A stretch of 64,000 nt of DNA from JAFDWI01 sp963764215 (lineage in GTDB: Bacteria; Actinomycetota; Acidimicrobiia; Acidimicrobiales; Iamiaceae), in the NCBI GenBank assembly GCA_963764215.1, contig CAVXRS010000005.1:620001-684000 (forward strand), in the 5' to 3' direction. The position numbers and the translations under genes are program-made. This document shows positions 43,926-53,880 of the stretch, in pieces (the first letter of the stretch is position 1; each line of letters begins with the position of its first letter). Below the pieces are notes generated by a model, which saw nothing but the letters and a program-made list of their open reading frames with translations, ran no database searches and was not told the DNA's origin.

Positions 43926-45695
43926 TCAGTCGATGACGGCCAGCAGATCGCCGGCGGTCACGGCCTGACCGGCTTCGACCTCGATGGAGCGACCGTGCCG
44001 GCCTTGTCGGCCGTGATGTTGTTCTCCATCTTCATCGCTTCGAGGACACAGATCGTGTCGCCCTCGGCGACCTCGTCCCCGACGGCGACGCTCACCTTGG
44101 TCACCGTGCCCTGCATCGGCGCGACGAGCTGGCCGGCACCGACTGCGGCGCCGTGACCCTTCGACGATGCCCGGCGGGGACGCGGCGCCGTCGCGGCACC
44201 GGTGACCGCCACCGGTGCAACTGCCGATTCCGGAACCCACATCGACACGCCGTACCGCCGCCCGTTCACCTCGACGTCGACCTCGCGCTTGACCTTCGCG
44301 GGCTCTTCGTCGTCGCCGACCGGGGCGACCGGCGCACTGTCGACACCGGTGAGGTCGAGCACGTCCTCGACCCATTTGGTCGAGTGCTCGACGGCTCGAA
44401 AATCGGCGTGGTCGAGGATCGCGACGTCCGCGGGGATCGTCGTGGCGATGCCTTCGATCCTGAACTCGTCCAAGGCCCGCAACATGCGCCCGATGGCGAT
44501 GTCGCGGTCGGAACCCCACACGCACAGCTTGCCGACCAGGTTGTCGTAGAACTGGCTGACCTCGTCGCCCGCCTCGTAGCCGTCGTCCCAACGGATGCCG
44601 TACCCCTGGGGTGGGACGAGCGTGGTCGATCCTGCCCGGCGAGGGGATGAACTTGCCGCCGGCCGGATTCTCGGCGTTGATGCGCACCTCGATGGCATGG
44701 CCGCGGAAGATCGATGCCGTCCTGGGTGAAGCTGAGCGGCTCGCCCGAGGCAACCAGGAGCTGCTCGCGCACCAGGTCGATGCCCGACACCAACTCGGTG
44801 ATCGGGTGTTCGACCTGCAGCCGGGTGTTCATCTCGAGGAAGTAGAAGTCGCCGTCCTGGTAGAGGAACTCGACGGTGCCGGCGTTCACGTAGCCGCACG
44901 CCTTGGCAACCTTGACCGCCGCTTCGCCCATGGCCTGGCGGATCTCGTCGGGGAACGCCGGGGCAGGGGACTCTTCGATGAGCTTCTGGTGGCGGCGCTG
45001 GGACGGAGCAGTCCCGCTCGCCGATCCAGACACAGTTGCCGTGGGTGTCGGCGACGATCTGCATCTCGACGTGGCGTGGCCAGGTGAGGTAGCGCTCGAG
45101 GTAGCACTCGTCGCGGCCGAAGCCCTTCAGCGCCTCGGACTGGGCCGATTCCAATGCGGCCGCGGCTTCGTCCGCGGACTCGACCACCCGCATGCCGCGA
45201 CCGCCTCCGCCGTATGCGGCCTTGATCGCGACCGGCCATCCGTGCTCGTCGCCGAATGCGACGATCTCGTCGGGTGAGGACAGGAACTCGGTGGTCCCGG
45301 GAACCCCGGCGACTCCGGCCTTCTGCCGCGGCGATCCGGCTGGAGACCTTGTCGCCCATCACCTCGATGGCTTCGGGGGGCGGCCCGATGAACGTCGACC
45401 CCGGCGTCGGTGACCGCCCGGGAGAAGTCGGTGTTCTCCGAGAAGAAGCCGTAGCCCGGGTGCACGCCGTCCGCCCCGGACCGCTCGATGACCTCGAGGA
45501 GCTTCTCGGTGTCAGGTAGCTCTCGGTCGCGGTCTGAACCACCGAGCGCGTAGGCCTCGTCCGCGAGGCGGGTGTGCAGCGCGTCGCGGTCGAGGTCGGA
45601 ATACACGGCGACCGCGGCACTCCCATCTCCTTGCAGGCCCGGATGACCCGGACGGCGATTTCCCCACGATTGGCGATCAAGACCTTTTTGAGCAC
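43926..45695 (-). CDS. accA: Acyl-CoA carboxylase biotinylated alpha subunit (AccA3 type), broken by about nine indels
   Basis: Biotin carboxylase plus biotin carrier on one chain, ~590 residues once corrected. The pieces read MLKKVLIANRGEIAVRVIRA, HPGYGFFSENTDFSRAV, AIKAAYGGGGRGMRVVESA, CSVQRRHQKLIEESPAP, YFLEMNTRLQVEHPITELV and the biotin site CVLEAMKMENNI. Changes of frame occur near 45620, 45530, 45508, 45408, 45325, 45005, 44707, 44637 and 43992; six are extra bases and three are missing bases. No internal stop exists in the corrected frame, so this is sequence error, not decay. It feeds malonyl- or methylmalonyl-CoA synthesis with a beta subunit not in this window. Its biotin ligase is divergent next door. 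Confidence 0.92.
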
Positions 45696-45787
45696 GGCAC
45701 ATGGTGGCCGCTGCGGGGGGTCCGATGCCAGATCAGCCGCGGATTACGCATGCGGGCGACCCGTTCCGAGATCGTCGCGGGAGCGAC

Positions 45788-46699
45788 ATGTCGCATCCAC
45801 ATCGGCAGATTCGATTCGTCGATATCCGTCGAAAGTCCTCCACGGAATCGACGAATTCCGACATGCTGGCTCTGGGTCGTCACGGCGGCGGCGAGGGGAT
45901 CGTCGTCGTGGCCGACGTCCAGACCGCGGGACGGGGTCGGCACGGTCGGAGCTGGGTCGCGCCACCGGCCACGGGACTGTTGTGTTCGGTCTTGTTGCGG
46001 CCGCCCGGTCGGGTCGTCGAGCTGACGACGGCCATGGTCGCCATCGCCGTGCTCGACACGGTGCGCGGTCTTGGGGTCGAGGGAGTCGGGATAAAATGGC
46101 CGAACGATCTGGTCGTCGAATCGGTCGGAGGCCCGATACCTGGAACACCCGTGCGACGGGAGCGGAAGCTTGCCGGGATCCTCGCCGAGGTGGACTGGAC
46201 GACCGGCAGCACGGCTGCCGACGGCCACCGGCGGGCGCGCGGGGACGAACGGGTCCTGGTCGCCGCCGGCATGGGGATGAACGTCACGATCGTCGATCGC
46301 CTGCCGCACGAGGTCGCCGAACGGAGAATCGCATTGCACGAGCTCCTCGACCATCCGGTCTCGTTGGACGAGGTGCTGCATGGCTACCTCGGCGCCCTGG
46401 AACGTCGCTATCGCCAGCTTCTGGACGATCGTGCCGCAACCTTGGATGCGTGGAGGGCGCCGTGTGTGACCCTCGGACGTGAGGTACGGGTCGACCTCGG
46501 GCCCGCCGAGCTGTGCGGCACGGCAGCGGACGTCGACATGAGTGGAAGACTGATCGTGACCACCGGCGCTGGCGAGCGAAGAGTCGTGGCGGCCGGAGAT
46601 GTGATTCACCTCGATGCGCGACCGACCCCGGACGCTAGAAGCGGAGTCGTCACTCGGATTCGTCTCAATCTACACTGCTCGGATGATCACGTTCAGTGA
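45788..46699 (+). CDS. birA: Biotin-[acetyl-CoA-carboxylase] ligase
   Basis: About 303 residues from ATG 45788, which has GGGAG 5 nt upstream; the frame is open from GTG 45701, so the start could be earlier. The catalytic domain has ADVQTAGRGRHGRSWVAPP, VGIKWPNDLVV and RKLAGILAEVDW, the biotinyl-5'-AMP and lysine sites of class I ligases. The N-terminal DNA-binding domain of E. coli BirA is absent, so it is a ligase only. It would biotinylate the AMKM lysine of the divergent carboxylase subunit. The 3' end overlaps the next start by 17 nt. Confidence 0.88.
   Translation: MSHPHRQIRFVDIRRKSSTESTNSDMLALGRHGGGEGIVVVADVQTAGRGRHGRSWVAPPATGLLCSVLLRPPGRVVELTTAMVAIAVLDTVRGLGVEGVGIKWPNDLVVESVGGPIPGTPVRRERKLAGILAEVDWTTGSTAADGHRRARGDERVLVAAGMGMNVTIVDRLPHEVAERRIALHELLDHPVSLDEVLHGYLGALERRYRQLLDDRAATLDAWRAPCVTLGREVRVDLGPAELCGTAADVDMSGRLIVTTGAGERRVVAAGDVIHLDARPTPDARSGVVTRIRLNLHCSDDHVQ
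46671..46676 (+). promoter_or_regulatory. -10 box TACACT of the acyl-CoA dehydrogenase gene
   Basis: TACACT, 6 nt before the ATG at 46683, inside the end of the biotin ligase gene. Confidence 0.4.
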
Positions 46700-47837
46700 C
46701 GAGCAGCTGGCTTTTCGCTCGGTGGTAGCTGCATTCATGGAACAGGAGGTGGCCCCGAACAGCGAACGCTGGGACCGCGAACGGACCTTCCCGCTGGACG
46801 CCGTCCGCAAGCTGGGTGACCTGGGCGTGTTCGGCATTCCGTTCCCGGCCGAGTACGGGGGGATGGACGGCGACTTCACCACCCTGTGTCTCGCCCTCGA
46901 GGAGATGGGACGGATCAATCAGTCGATCGCGATCACCGTCGAGGCCGCAGTCGGGCTCGGCGCGAATCCGATCTTCTCCTACGGCACCGAGGACCAGAAG
47001 CAGCAGTGGCTGCCCGATCTCTGTGCCGGCCGGGCCCTCGGCGGCTTCGGACTCACCGAACCCGAGGCCGGCAGCGATGCCGGCGGCACGGTGACCCGTG
47101 CCCGCTACGACGACGCGACCGGCGAGTGGGTGATCGACGGATCCAAGGCCTTCATCACGAACTCGGGGACCGAAATCACCTCGTTCGTAATAGTCACCGC
47201 GCGGACCGAACCGGGTGGCGAAAGCGCCCCGGAAATCTCTACGATCATCGTTCCGAGCGGGACGCCGGGGATCACCATTGCGCCCCCGTATCGCAAGATG
47301 GGCTGGCACGCCTCGGACACCCACGAGCTGGGATTCGTCGACTGCCGGGTCCCCAGGGTGAACCTCCTCGGTGATCCGGGCCGGGGCTTCGCCCAGTTCC
47401 TGGCGATCCTCGACGACGGCAGGATTGCGATCGCCGCTTTCGCCCTCGGCGTCATCCGCGCCTGCCTGGACGAGTCGGTCGCCTATGCCAAGAGCCGGAA
47501 TGCGTTCGGCCGCCGCATCGGAGGGTTCCAGGCGGTGTCGTTCAAGTGCGCCGACATGGCCGCGATGGCCGAATCGGCCCACCTGCTGATCTACCAGGCG
47601 GCCGCCCTGAAAGACGCCGGGAAGCCGTTCAAGGAGGCCGCGGCGATGGCAAAGCTCGTGGCCACCGAGTCGGCGGTGACCGCAGCACGAATGGCAACCC
47701 AGATCTTCGGCGGATCCGGGTTCATGGAATCGACGCTTGTCGCCCGCCACTACCGGGACGCCAAGATCCTCGAGATCGGCGAGGGGACCAGTGAAATACA
47801 GCGGCTGGTCATTGCCCGGTCGCTCGGCCTCGGCTGA
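46683..47837 (+). CDS. Acyl-CoA dehydrogenase
   Basis: 384 residues. FAD motifs GGFGLTEPEAGSDAGG and DGSKAFITNSGTEITSF; AFGRRIGGFQAVSFKCADMA; and the C-terminal QIFGGSGFMESTLVARHYRDAK followed by ILEIGEGTSEIQRLVIAR, where the Glu of the EGT motif is the usual catalytic base. It catalyses alpha,beta-dehydrogenation of short- or medium-chain acyl-CoAs; chain length is not predictable. The start is at ATG 46683 with a TACACT box; the upstream extension of the frame lies within the ligase gene. Confidence 0.92.
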   Translation: MITFSDEQLAFRSVVAAFMEQEVAPNSERWDRERTFPLDAVRKLGDLGVFGIPFPAEYGGMDGDFTTLCLALEEMGRINQSIAITVEAAVGLGANPIFSYGTEDQKQQWLPDLCAGRALGGFGLTEPEAGSDAGGTVTRARYDDATGEWVIDGSKAFITNSGTEITSFVIVTARTEPGGESAPEISTIIVPSGTPGITIAPPYRKMGWHASDTHELGFVDCRVPRVNLLGDPGRGFAQFLAILDDGRIAIAAFALGVIRACLDESVAYAKSRNAFGRRIGGFQAVSFKCADMAAMAESAHLLIYQAAALKDAGKPFKEAAAMAKLVATESAVTAARMATQIFGGSGFMESTLVARHYRDAKILEIGEGTSEIQRLVIARSLGLG

Positions 47838-47854
47838 TCCTGCCAGGGTCCCGA

Positions 47855-47860
47855 TAACAT
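47855..47860 (+). promoter_or_regulatory. -10 box TAACAT of the LCP gene
   Basis: TAACAT, 7 nt before the ATG at 47868. Confidence 0.5.
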
Positions 47861-47867
47861 CGCCCGG

Positions 47868-49406
47868 ATGGGTTCGCGCCGCTTCAAGCCGCATCGTAGC
47901 TGGCCGCAGCGCGTCCTGATCGGGTTCAACATCTGCGTCATCGTCGTGGCCCTGAGTACCGCCGCCGTGTTCGGTTATGCGAACACGAAGCTTGCGAGCG
48001 TCAATCGGATGGCGCTTTCCGGAGCGCTCACCCAACCCGATCCGACCCCGGGCGCTCCCCAGAACATCCTGATCGTGGGCACCGACAGCGACCTCGGCCT
48101 GTCGTCGTCCGATCCTGCGCTCCAAGGGCGCGGCTCGGTCACCGGGGCGCGTGGGGACACGATCATGATTCTGCACGTCGATCCCAAGGAGCACACTGCC
48201 CAGCTGCTGTCGTTGCCGCGGGACCTCTGGGTCGAGATCGCCGGCCAGGGGATCCATCAGAAGATCAACTCGGCACTCGGGCTCGGCGGCGGGGGTGTCA
48301 AGGGCGCGGAGACCCTGATCAACACGATCGAAGCGAACTTCCAGATCCCGATCAACCACTACGTCGAAGTCGACTTCGCCGGGTTCGAGAAGATCGTCTC
48401 CGCGGTGGGTGGCGTGCCGATCTACTTCAACACCGGAATCAGGGACTTCGATCCATCCGACGGCCTGGCGCACACGGCGATCGACATCCCCGGTCCAGGT
48501 TGTTACACCCTGAACCCCACCGAGGCGCTCGCGTACGCCCGGAGCCGGCACATGCAGTACCAGACGGTGCCCGGCGACCCGAACACCTGGACGAACGACA
48601 ACGGCAACGACTTCGGGCGGATTCAGCGCCAACAGGACTTCATCCGCCGCGTGTTGAAACGGGCCGTCGCCAAGGGCATCCGCGACCCACTGGTGATGAA
48701 CAGATTGGTCGACGCCGGGATCAAGTCGGTGCGCACCGACGGGAATCTGACCGTCGGTGACATCCTGAAGCTGGGACGTACGTTCCGCTCGTTCAATCCC
48801 GACCAACTGGTCACCACGCAGCTGCCGGTGTACGGCGTGAACATCAACGGTGCGGCCGCTCTCGAACCGCTTCAACCCGAGGCCGAAGCGGTGCTCGCCC
48901 CGTTCCAGAACACCTCCGCCGCCGATGCCGCGACGCGGTCGGTGACCGTCGAGGTGCACAACGGGACCGGCCGCTCCAACGAGGCGACCAATGTGGCCCA
49001 GGCACTGCACAAGGTCGGATTCTCGGTGGCGCAACCTTCCGACGAGTTGGGGGTTTCCAAGTCGGCGTCGATCATCCGCTACCACGCCGGACAGGAGGCG
49101 CAGGCCCGCCTTCTCGCCCGCCACCTCCGTTCGAAGGTCGTCTACCAACAGGTCGACACCTGGTATCAGCACTCGACGACCCCACTACTCGTGCTGGTGA
49201 CGGGGACGTCATTGACCGGCGTCCTCACCCAGGCGAAATCGGCGGCGGCGGTGCCGGGCCCGTCGACCACGTCGACGACCTCGACCACGTCGACGGCCCC
49301 GTCCACGACCGCTCCGGGTGCGTCGGCGACCTCGACCACGAGCACGACCTCGACCATCCCGGGCTACCTGCCCGGTCCGACGCCCAAGGGCGTGCACTGC
49401 GGCTGA
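47868..49406 (+). CDS. LytR-CpsA-Psr family cell-wall glycopolymer ligase
   Basis: 512 residues. A cytoplasmic basic N-terminus and one transmembrane helix (~16-38) precede the LCP domain (~65-290) with ARGDTIMILHVDP, SLPRDLWVEI, KINSALGLGG, VDFAGFEKIVSAVGGVPI and AYARSRHMQYQTVPG; a LytR_C-type domain (~345-435, VTVEVHNGTGRSNEATNVAQ) follows. The tail is a Ser/Thr/Pro-rich low-complexity stretch, probably in the wall. LCP enzymes transfer polyprenyl-pyrophosphate-linked polysaccharide to peptidoglycan or arabinogalactan. It precedes the sugar-nucleotide genes, consistent with attaching their product. Confidence 0.9.
   Translation: MGSRRFKPHRSWPQRVLIGFNICVIVVALSTAAVFGYANTKLASVNRMALSGALTQPDPTPGAPQNILIVGTDSDLGLSSSDPALQGRGSVTGARGDTIMILHVDPKEHTAQLLSLPRDLWVEIAGQGIHQKINSALGLGGGGVKGAETLINTIEANFQIPINHYVEVDFAGFEKIVSAVGGVPIYFNTGIRDFDPSDGLAHTAIDIPGPGCYTLNPTEALAYARSRHMQYQTVPGDPNTWTNDNGNDFGRIQRQQDFIRRVLKRAVAKGIRDPLVMNRLVDAGIKSVRTDGNLTVGDILKLGRTFRSFNPDQLVTTQLPVYGVNINGAAALEPLQPEAEAVLAPFQNTSAADAATRSVTVEVHNGTGRSNEATNVAQALHKVGFSVAQPSDELGVSKSASIIRYHAGQEAQARLLARHLRSKVVYQQVDTWYQHSTTPLLVLVTGTSLTGVLTQAKSAAAVPGPSTTSTTSTTSTAPSTTAPGASATSTTSTTSTIPGYLPGPTPKGVHCG
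49256..49358 (+). repeat. Thr/Ser-coding low-complexity DNA in the LCP tail
   Basis: Imperfect repeats of TCGACCACGTCGACG-like units encode alternating Ser-Thr. They are coding and may vary between strains by slippage. Confidence 0.6.
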
Positions 49407-49429
49407 CGATCCAGTTCCCATCCGTCCTC

Positions 49430-49435
49430 TACACT
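49430..49435 (+). promoter_or_regulatory. -10 box TACACT of ugd
   Basis: TACACT, 10 nt before the ATG at 49446. Confidence 0.35.
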
Positions 49436-49445
49436 TCGATCCGCC

Positions 49446-50728
49446 ATGCACACAGACATCGTCGTCGTCGGAACGGGCTACGTCGGGCTCACCACCGGGG
49501 CCTGTCTGGCGCACCTCGGTCACCGGGTGTGCTGCGTCGACGTGGACGCCGAAAAGGTCGCGCTCCTGCAGAAGGGTGAGACCCCGATCTTCGAGGCGGG
49601 ACTCGACGAACTGGTGCAGTCCGGGATCGCCGCGGAACGTCTCACCTTCACCACTGATGCGATCGAGGCCGTGGCCGGTGCCGAGTTCGTGTTCCTGTGC
49701 GTTCCCACCCCGCAGGGTGGTGACGGAGCGGCGGACCTGAGCTACGTCGAGCAGGCGGCCGGGACGATCGGACCGCACCTGATGGCGGGAGCGGTCGTCG
49801 TGAACAAGTCGACCGTGCCGGTGGGTTCGGCCGGTATCGTCGCCGAGGTGATCGGCCGGGGGGACGTCTCGGTGGTGTCCAACCCCGAGTTTCTCCGCGA
49901 AGGCACTGCGGTGGCGGACTTCCTCCACCCCGACCGGGTCGTGGTCGGATGCGACGACCAGTCGGCCGCGGTGCGGTTGGCCGAGGCGTACAGCGCGACT
50001 GGGTGCTCCGGTGCTGGTCACCGACGCGGCGTCGGCAGAGATGATCAAGTACGCGTCGAACGCCTTTCTGGCGACGAAGGTCTCCTACGTGAACGCGATC
50101 GCCGCATTGTGCGAGCAGGTGGGCGCAGATGTCGAGGACGTGACCCTGGGAATGGGCTACGACAAGCGCATCGGAAGTGAGTTCCTCCGCCCGGGACCCG
50201 GTTGGGGAGGCTCGTGCTTCCCCAAGGACTCGCAGGCACTGGTCCGGATCGCGCGCGACTACGGCTACGACTTCTCGCTACTGGAGAGCGCGATCGCCAC
50301 GAACGACGCCCAGTTCGACCGGATCGTCGACAAGGTGGCCGCCGCGGTCGGCGGAGAACTCGCCGGCCGGACCGTCGCCGTGCTGGGACTCACCTTCAAG
50401 GCGCTCACCGACGATCTCCGTGACTCCCCGTCGCTGGCGATCATCGATCGGCTCGTCACCCGCGGTGCTATCGTGCGGGCCTTCGACCCCACCGTGGGCG
50501 ACAGTCCGCCGCGAAGCGGTCGAGGTCACCGCCGATGCCTATGCCGCCGCGGATGGAGCCGATGTCCTCGTCGTGCTGACCGAATGGGATGAATTCCGGT
50601 GGCTCGACTTCGAGCGGATCGGTGGTCTGATGCATCGACGGGTCATCGTCGACGGTCGGAACCTGCTGGATCGATCGTCGCTTCGACGTGCCGGATTCGT
50701 CGTGGACGGCCTCGGCCGGACCGACTGA
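49446..50728 (+). CDS. ugd: UDP-glucose 6-dehydrogenase, two +1 indels
   Basis: About 426 residues after removing extra bases near 50003 and 50508. NAD motif VVVGTGYVGLTTGACLA, SNPEFLREGTAVADFLHPDR, the central KYASNAFLATKVSYVNAI and the catalytic cysteine in GWGGSCFPKDSQAL; the C-terminal domain has VLGLTFKALTDDLRDSPSL. It oxidises UDP-glucose to UDP-glucuronate. The next gene encodes the matching UDP-glucuronate decarboxylase-like protein, 4 nt downstream. Confidence 0.93.
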
Positions 50729-50732
50729 ACAC

Positions 50733-51676
50733 ATGGCCAGGGTCGTCGTCACGGGAGGCGCCGGCTTTCTCGGATCCCATCTGTGCCGGGCCCTGCTCGA
50801 TCGTGGAGACGAGGTCGTCTGTCTCGACAACCTGGTGACCGGCAACCCGGCCAACATCGCCGAGCTGTTCGGGCAGGCCGGCTTCACCTTCGTCGACCAG
50901 GACGTCTCGAACTACGTCTGGGTTCCCGGCGAGGTCGACCGCGGTGATGCACTTCGCGTCGCCGGCTTCACCTCGTGACTACCTCGACCTGCCCATCCAG
51001 ACCCTCAAGGTCGGATCGCTGGGCACCCACAACACCCTGGGGTTGGCCAAGGCGAAGCGGGCCGGCTACTTCCTCGCGTCGACCAGCGAGGTCTACGGCG
51101 ACCCTCAGGTCCATCCCCAGCGGGAGGACTACCGCGGCCACGTCGACCCGATCGGTCCACGGGGAGTCTATGACGAGGCCAAGCGCTTCGGTGAAGCGAT
51201 GTGCATGGCCTACCACCGGGTGCACGGTCTCGACGTGCGCATCGCGCGCATCTTCAACACCTACGGGCCGAACATGCGACCCGACGACGGACGGGTCGTG
51301 TCTTCGTTCGTGACCGCCGCGCTTCGCGGCGACCCGTTGCTGATTCACGGCGACGGAGCCCAGACCGCGCAGCTACTGCTATGTCGACGACACAGTTCGT
51401 GCCTTCCTGGCCCTGAACGCGTCGTCGTACGTCGGGCCGGTCAACATCGGCAGCACCGAGGAGCATTCGGTCGCCGATCTGGCCCGGCGGGTGCTCACGG
51501 TGACCGGCTCGACCTCGACCCTGGTCAACGTCGATCGGCCGGACCAGGATCCTTCTCGACGCCGTCCCGACATCGGTCTCGCCGAATCGGTGCTGGGGTG
51601 GTCTCCCACGATCGGCCTCGACGAGGGGCTGCGTCGGACTGCCGACTGGTTCCGTCGGACCGGTTCTCCGACCTGA
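50733..51676 (+). CDS. uxs: UDP-glucuronate decarboxylase (UDP-xylose synthase), two +1 indels
   Basis: About 313 residues once extra C bases near 50940 and 51367 are removed. VVVTGGAGFLGSHLCRAL, MHFASPASPRDYLDLPIQTL, LASTSEVYGDPQVHPQ, the catalytic Tyr-x3-Lys in VYDEAKRFGEA and RIFNTYGPNMRPDDGRVVSSF are characteristic of bacterial Uxs. It would convert the product of ugd into UDP-xylose. Start 4 nt after the ugd stop; same operon. Confidence 0.88.
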
Positions 51677-51679
51677 AGC

Positions 51680-51694
51680 GGCGCGGGCCGCGCC
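51680..51694. terminator. Hairpin between convergent uxs and fcl
   Basis: GGCGC-GGGCC-GCGCC in the 42-nt gap between the two stop codons; it may act in both directions. The sequence TGGTCTTC follows on the plus strand. Confidence 0.4.
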
Positions 51695-51718
51695 TGGTCT
51701 TCGACTCCGGGGCGGGGC

Positions 51719-52681
51719 TCAGTGGTCGCGGGCCTCCGCCGCTTCACGGTTGGAGCGATACCAGTCCACGGTCCGGGCGAGGCCGTCGGCGAAGGGTGTG
51801 TGTGCCTTGAATCCGAACGCGTCGGCCGCGCGCGAGGCATCGACCCGGCGCCGGGGTTGGCCGTCCGGTTTGGAGGTGTCCCAGGTGACGCGACCCGTGT
51901 ATCCGGTCGCGGTGACGATCTGGTCGACCAGTTCGCGGATGGGCATCTCGTGGTCGGCACCGAGGTTGACCGGTTCGGCACCGTCGTAGTGTTCGGCTGC
52001 GGCGACGATCCCCTCCGCGGCATCGTCCACGAAGAGGAACTCGCGACTCGCCGACCCGGTTCCCCAGACGGTGATCTCCTCGTGCCCACCTTCGATCGCG
52101 TCGACGCACTTCTTGATCAGGGCGGGGATCACATGGGAGACGTCCGGGTGGAACTTGTCGCCGGGGCCGTACAGGTTCGTCGGCATCAGGTAGATGCCGT
52201 TCTGAGAAAACTGGGCGCGGTTCGACTGCAGTTGCACGAGCTGTGCGAGCTTCGCGATGCCGTACGGCGCATTCGTCTCCTCGGGATACCCCTCGAACAG
52301 CGAGGTTTCCGAGAACGGCACCGGGGTGAACTTGGGGTACGAGCAGATCGTGCCCACGACGACGGTCTTGGGAGTCTCGTGCAGTCGGGCCTCGTCGATC
52401 ACGTAGGTGCCCATCAGCAGGTTGTCGAGGTAGAGCTCGGCCGGATGCAGCTGGTTAGCTCCGATTCCGGCGACCCGCGCCGCCAGATGGATGACGAGGT
52501 CCGGTTCCGTTTCGTCGAACAGCGCGGCGGTCGCCGATCGGGTTCGAAGGTCGAAGTCGGCGCTGGAAGGGGCGACGACCCGATTGGCTCCGACGGAGGA
52601 GAGCCGTGCGCGGACCGCGGTGCCGAGGAAGCCGGAACCGCCGGTGACGAGGACGCGACGATCCTGGAAGAAGGTCGGCAT
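51719..52681 (-). CDS. fcl: GDP-L-fucose synthase-like epimerase/reductase
   Basis: 320 residues with no indel. VLVTGGSGFLGTAVRARL; HLAARVAGIGANQLHPAEL; the active site VGTICSYPKFTPVPFSE (Ser/Cys) and NAPYGIAKLAQLVQLQ (Tyr-x3-Lys); YGPGDKFHPDVSHVIPALIKK; and a C-terminal WDTSKPDGQPRRRVDASRA. It acts on GDP-4-keto-6-deoxymannose, the product of the gmd gene at 62-63 kb. The start ATG at 52679-52681 has a TAGCAT box 8 nt upstream; the frame continues upstream without support. Confidence 0.92.
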   Translation of the reverse strand: MPTFFQDRRVLVTGGSGFLGTAVRARLSSVGANRVVAPSSADFDLRTRSATAALFDETEPDLVIHLAARVAGIGANQLHPAELYLDNLLMGTYVIDEARLHETPKTVVVGTICSYPKFTPVPFSETSLFEGYPEETNAPYGIAKLAQLVQLQSNRAQFSQNGIYLMPTNLYGPGDKFHPDVSHVIPALIKKCVDAIEGGHEEITVWGTGSASREFLFVDDAAEGIVAAAEHYDGAEPVNLGADHEMPIRELVDQIVTATGYTGRVTWDTSKPDGQPRRRVDASRAADAFGFKAHTPFADGLARTVDWYRSNREAAEARDH

Positions 52682-52689
52682 GGCCGTGC

Positions 52690-52695
52690 ATGCTA
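52690..52695 (-). promoter_or_regulatory. -10 box TAGCAT of fcl
   Basis: Minus-strand TAGCAT, 8 nt before the ATG at 52681. Confidence 0.5.
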
Positions 52696-52769
52696 CCGCC
52701 GGAGTGGAGTCGGCTTTGCGATGAGGTTTGAAGGGCGATCGACCCTGACATGCGAGAATCGGCACCGAC

Positions 52770-53880
52770 ATGGTCGCCGTTGCTCCCAAGCCCCGCATCG
52801 CGTTCACCCTCGAGGCCTGCTGGCACCGGGTGCCGGGGGGAACGGCCCGGGCGGCGCTGGAGATCAGCGAGGTGCTCCGCCGCAGCGGGAAGGTCGAGGT
52901 GATCGGGGTGGCGGCCCGCCACGCCGGACCGCCACCGGAACCTTGGGCGCCGACGGTTCCGGTCGCCATGCTGCCGCTCCCGCGGAGTCTGCTCTACGAG
53001 AGCTGGAACCGGTTCGCCGTCCCGTCGGTCGAGACCGTGACCGGCCCCGTCGACGTCATTCACGTGTCGGCGTTCGCCATGCCGACGCGGACCGTCCCGA
53101 TCGTGGTGACGCTGCACGACCTCGCCTTCGTCCGCTATCCCGAGTACTTCACGCGAACAGGGGTTGCGCTTCTTCGCTGCCGCCCTGCGGCGGATCCGGC
53201 GCGATGCCGACCTGGTGCTGTGCTCGTCGGAGGCCACACGTCGCGATGCGGTCGACGCCGGGATCGCCCCCGACCGCCTGCGGGTCGTCCCCCTGGGGGT
53301 GCGTCGACCGGTCGTCACACCCGGTGCGGTCGCAGAGGTGCGGCGGAAGTTCGCCATCACCGGTCGCTACGTGCTGCATCTCGGCACCGACGAGCCCCGC
53401 AAGAACGCCGCGGCGCTTGCCCGTGTCGTCCCGCGACTGCCCGACGACGTGTCGGTGGTCTTCGCCGGTGGAGCGGGTTGGGGTGCGACGTCGAGACGGG
53501 CAGCAACACACCCGGGGCGGATCCTGAACGTCGGATTCGTCACCGAAGCCGAGAAGTCGGCCCTGCTCGCGGGGGCGGACGTGTTCGGCTTTCCCAGTGT
53601 CTGGGAAGGATTCGGCCTCCCGGTGCTCGAGGCGATGGCACAAGGCACCCCGGTGGTCACCTCGCAGGACACTGCGATGGCTGAAATCGTGGCGGACGCC
53701 GGGTTGCTGGTCGATCCAGGTGACGATGAGGCGCTCACCTCGGCGCTGGTTCAGGTGCTCGACGACGACCACCTCGCCCGGCGGCTGGCCCGGGCCGGCA
53801 CCGAACGGGCCGATCAGTTCACCTGGGAACGCACCGGGGCCGCCGTTCTGGACGCCTACCGCGAGGTGCTCGGACGGTGA
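52770..53880 (+). CDS. GT4-family glycosyltransferase, one +1 indel near 53160
   Basis: About 369 residues. FTLEACWHRVPGGTARAALEI and VIHVSAFAMPTRTVPIVVTLHDLAF make the N-terminal GT-B half; after an extra G near 53160 the frame continues with RRIRRDADLVLCSSEATRRD, YVLHLGTDEPRKNAAALARV and the E-x7-E motif in VWEGFGLPVLEAMAQGTPVV. It would use a nucleotide sugar to extend a polysaccharide repeat. Three GT4-type genes follow each other here with 4-nt overlaps (GTGA), so they form a single operon. Confidence 0.87.

Noticed and set aside
49256..49358. Possible CRISPR or tandem repeat array
   Set aside because: The short repeats are in frame and encode a Ser/Thr-rich tail of the LCP protein; there are no spacers.
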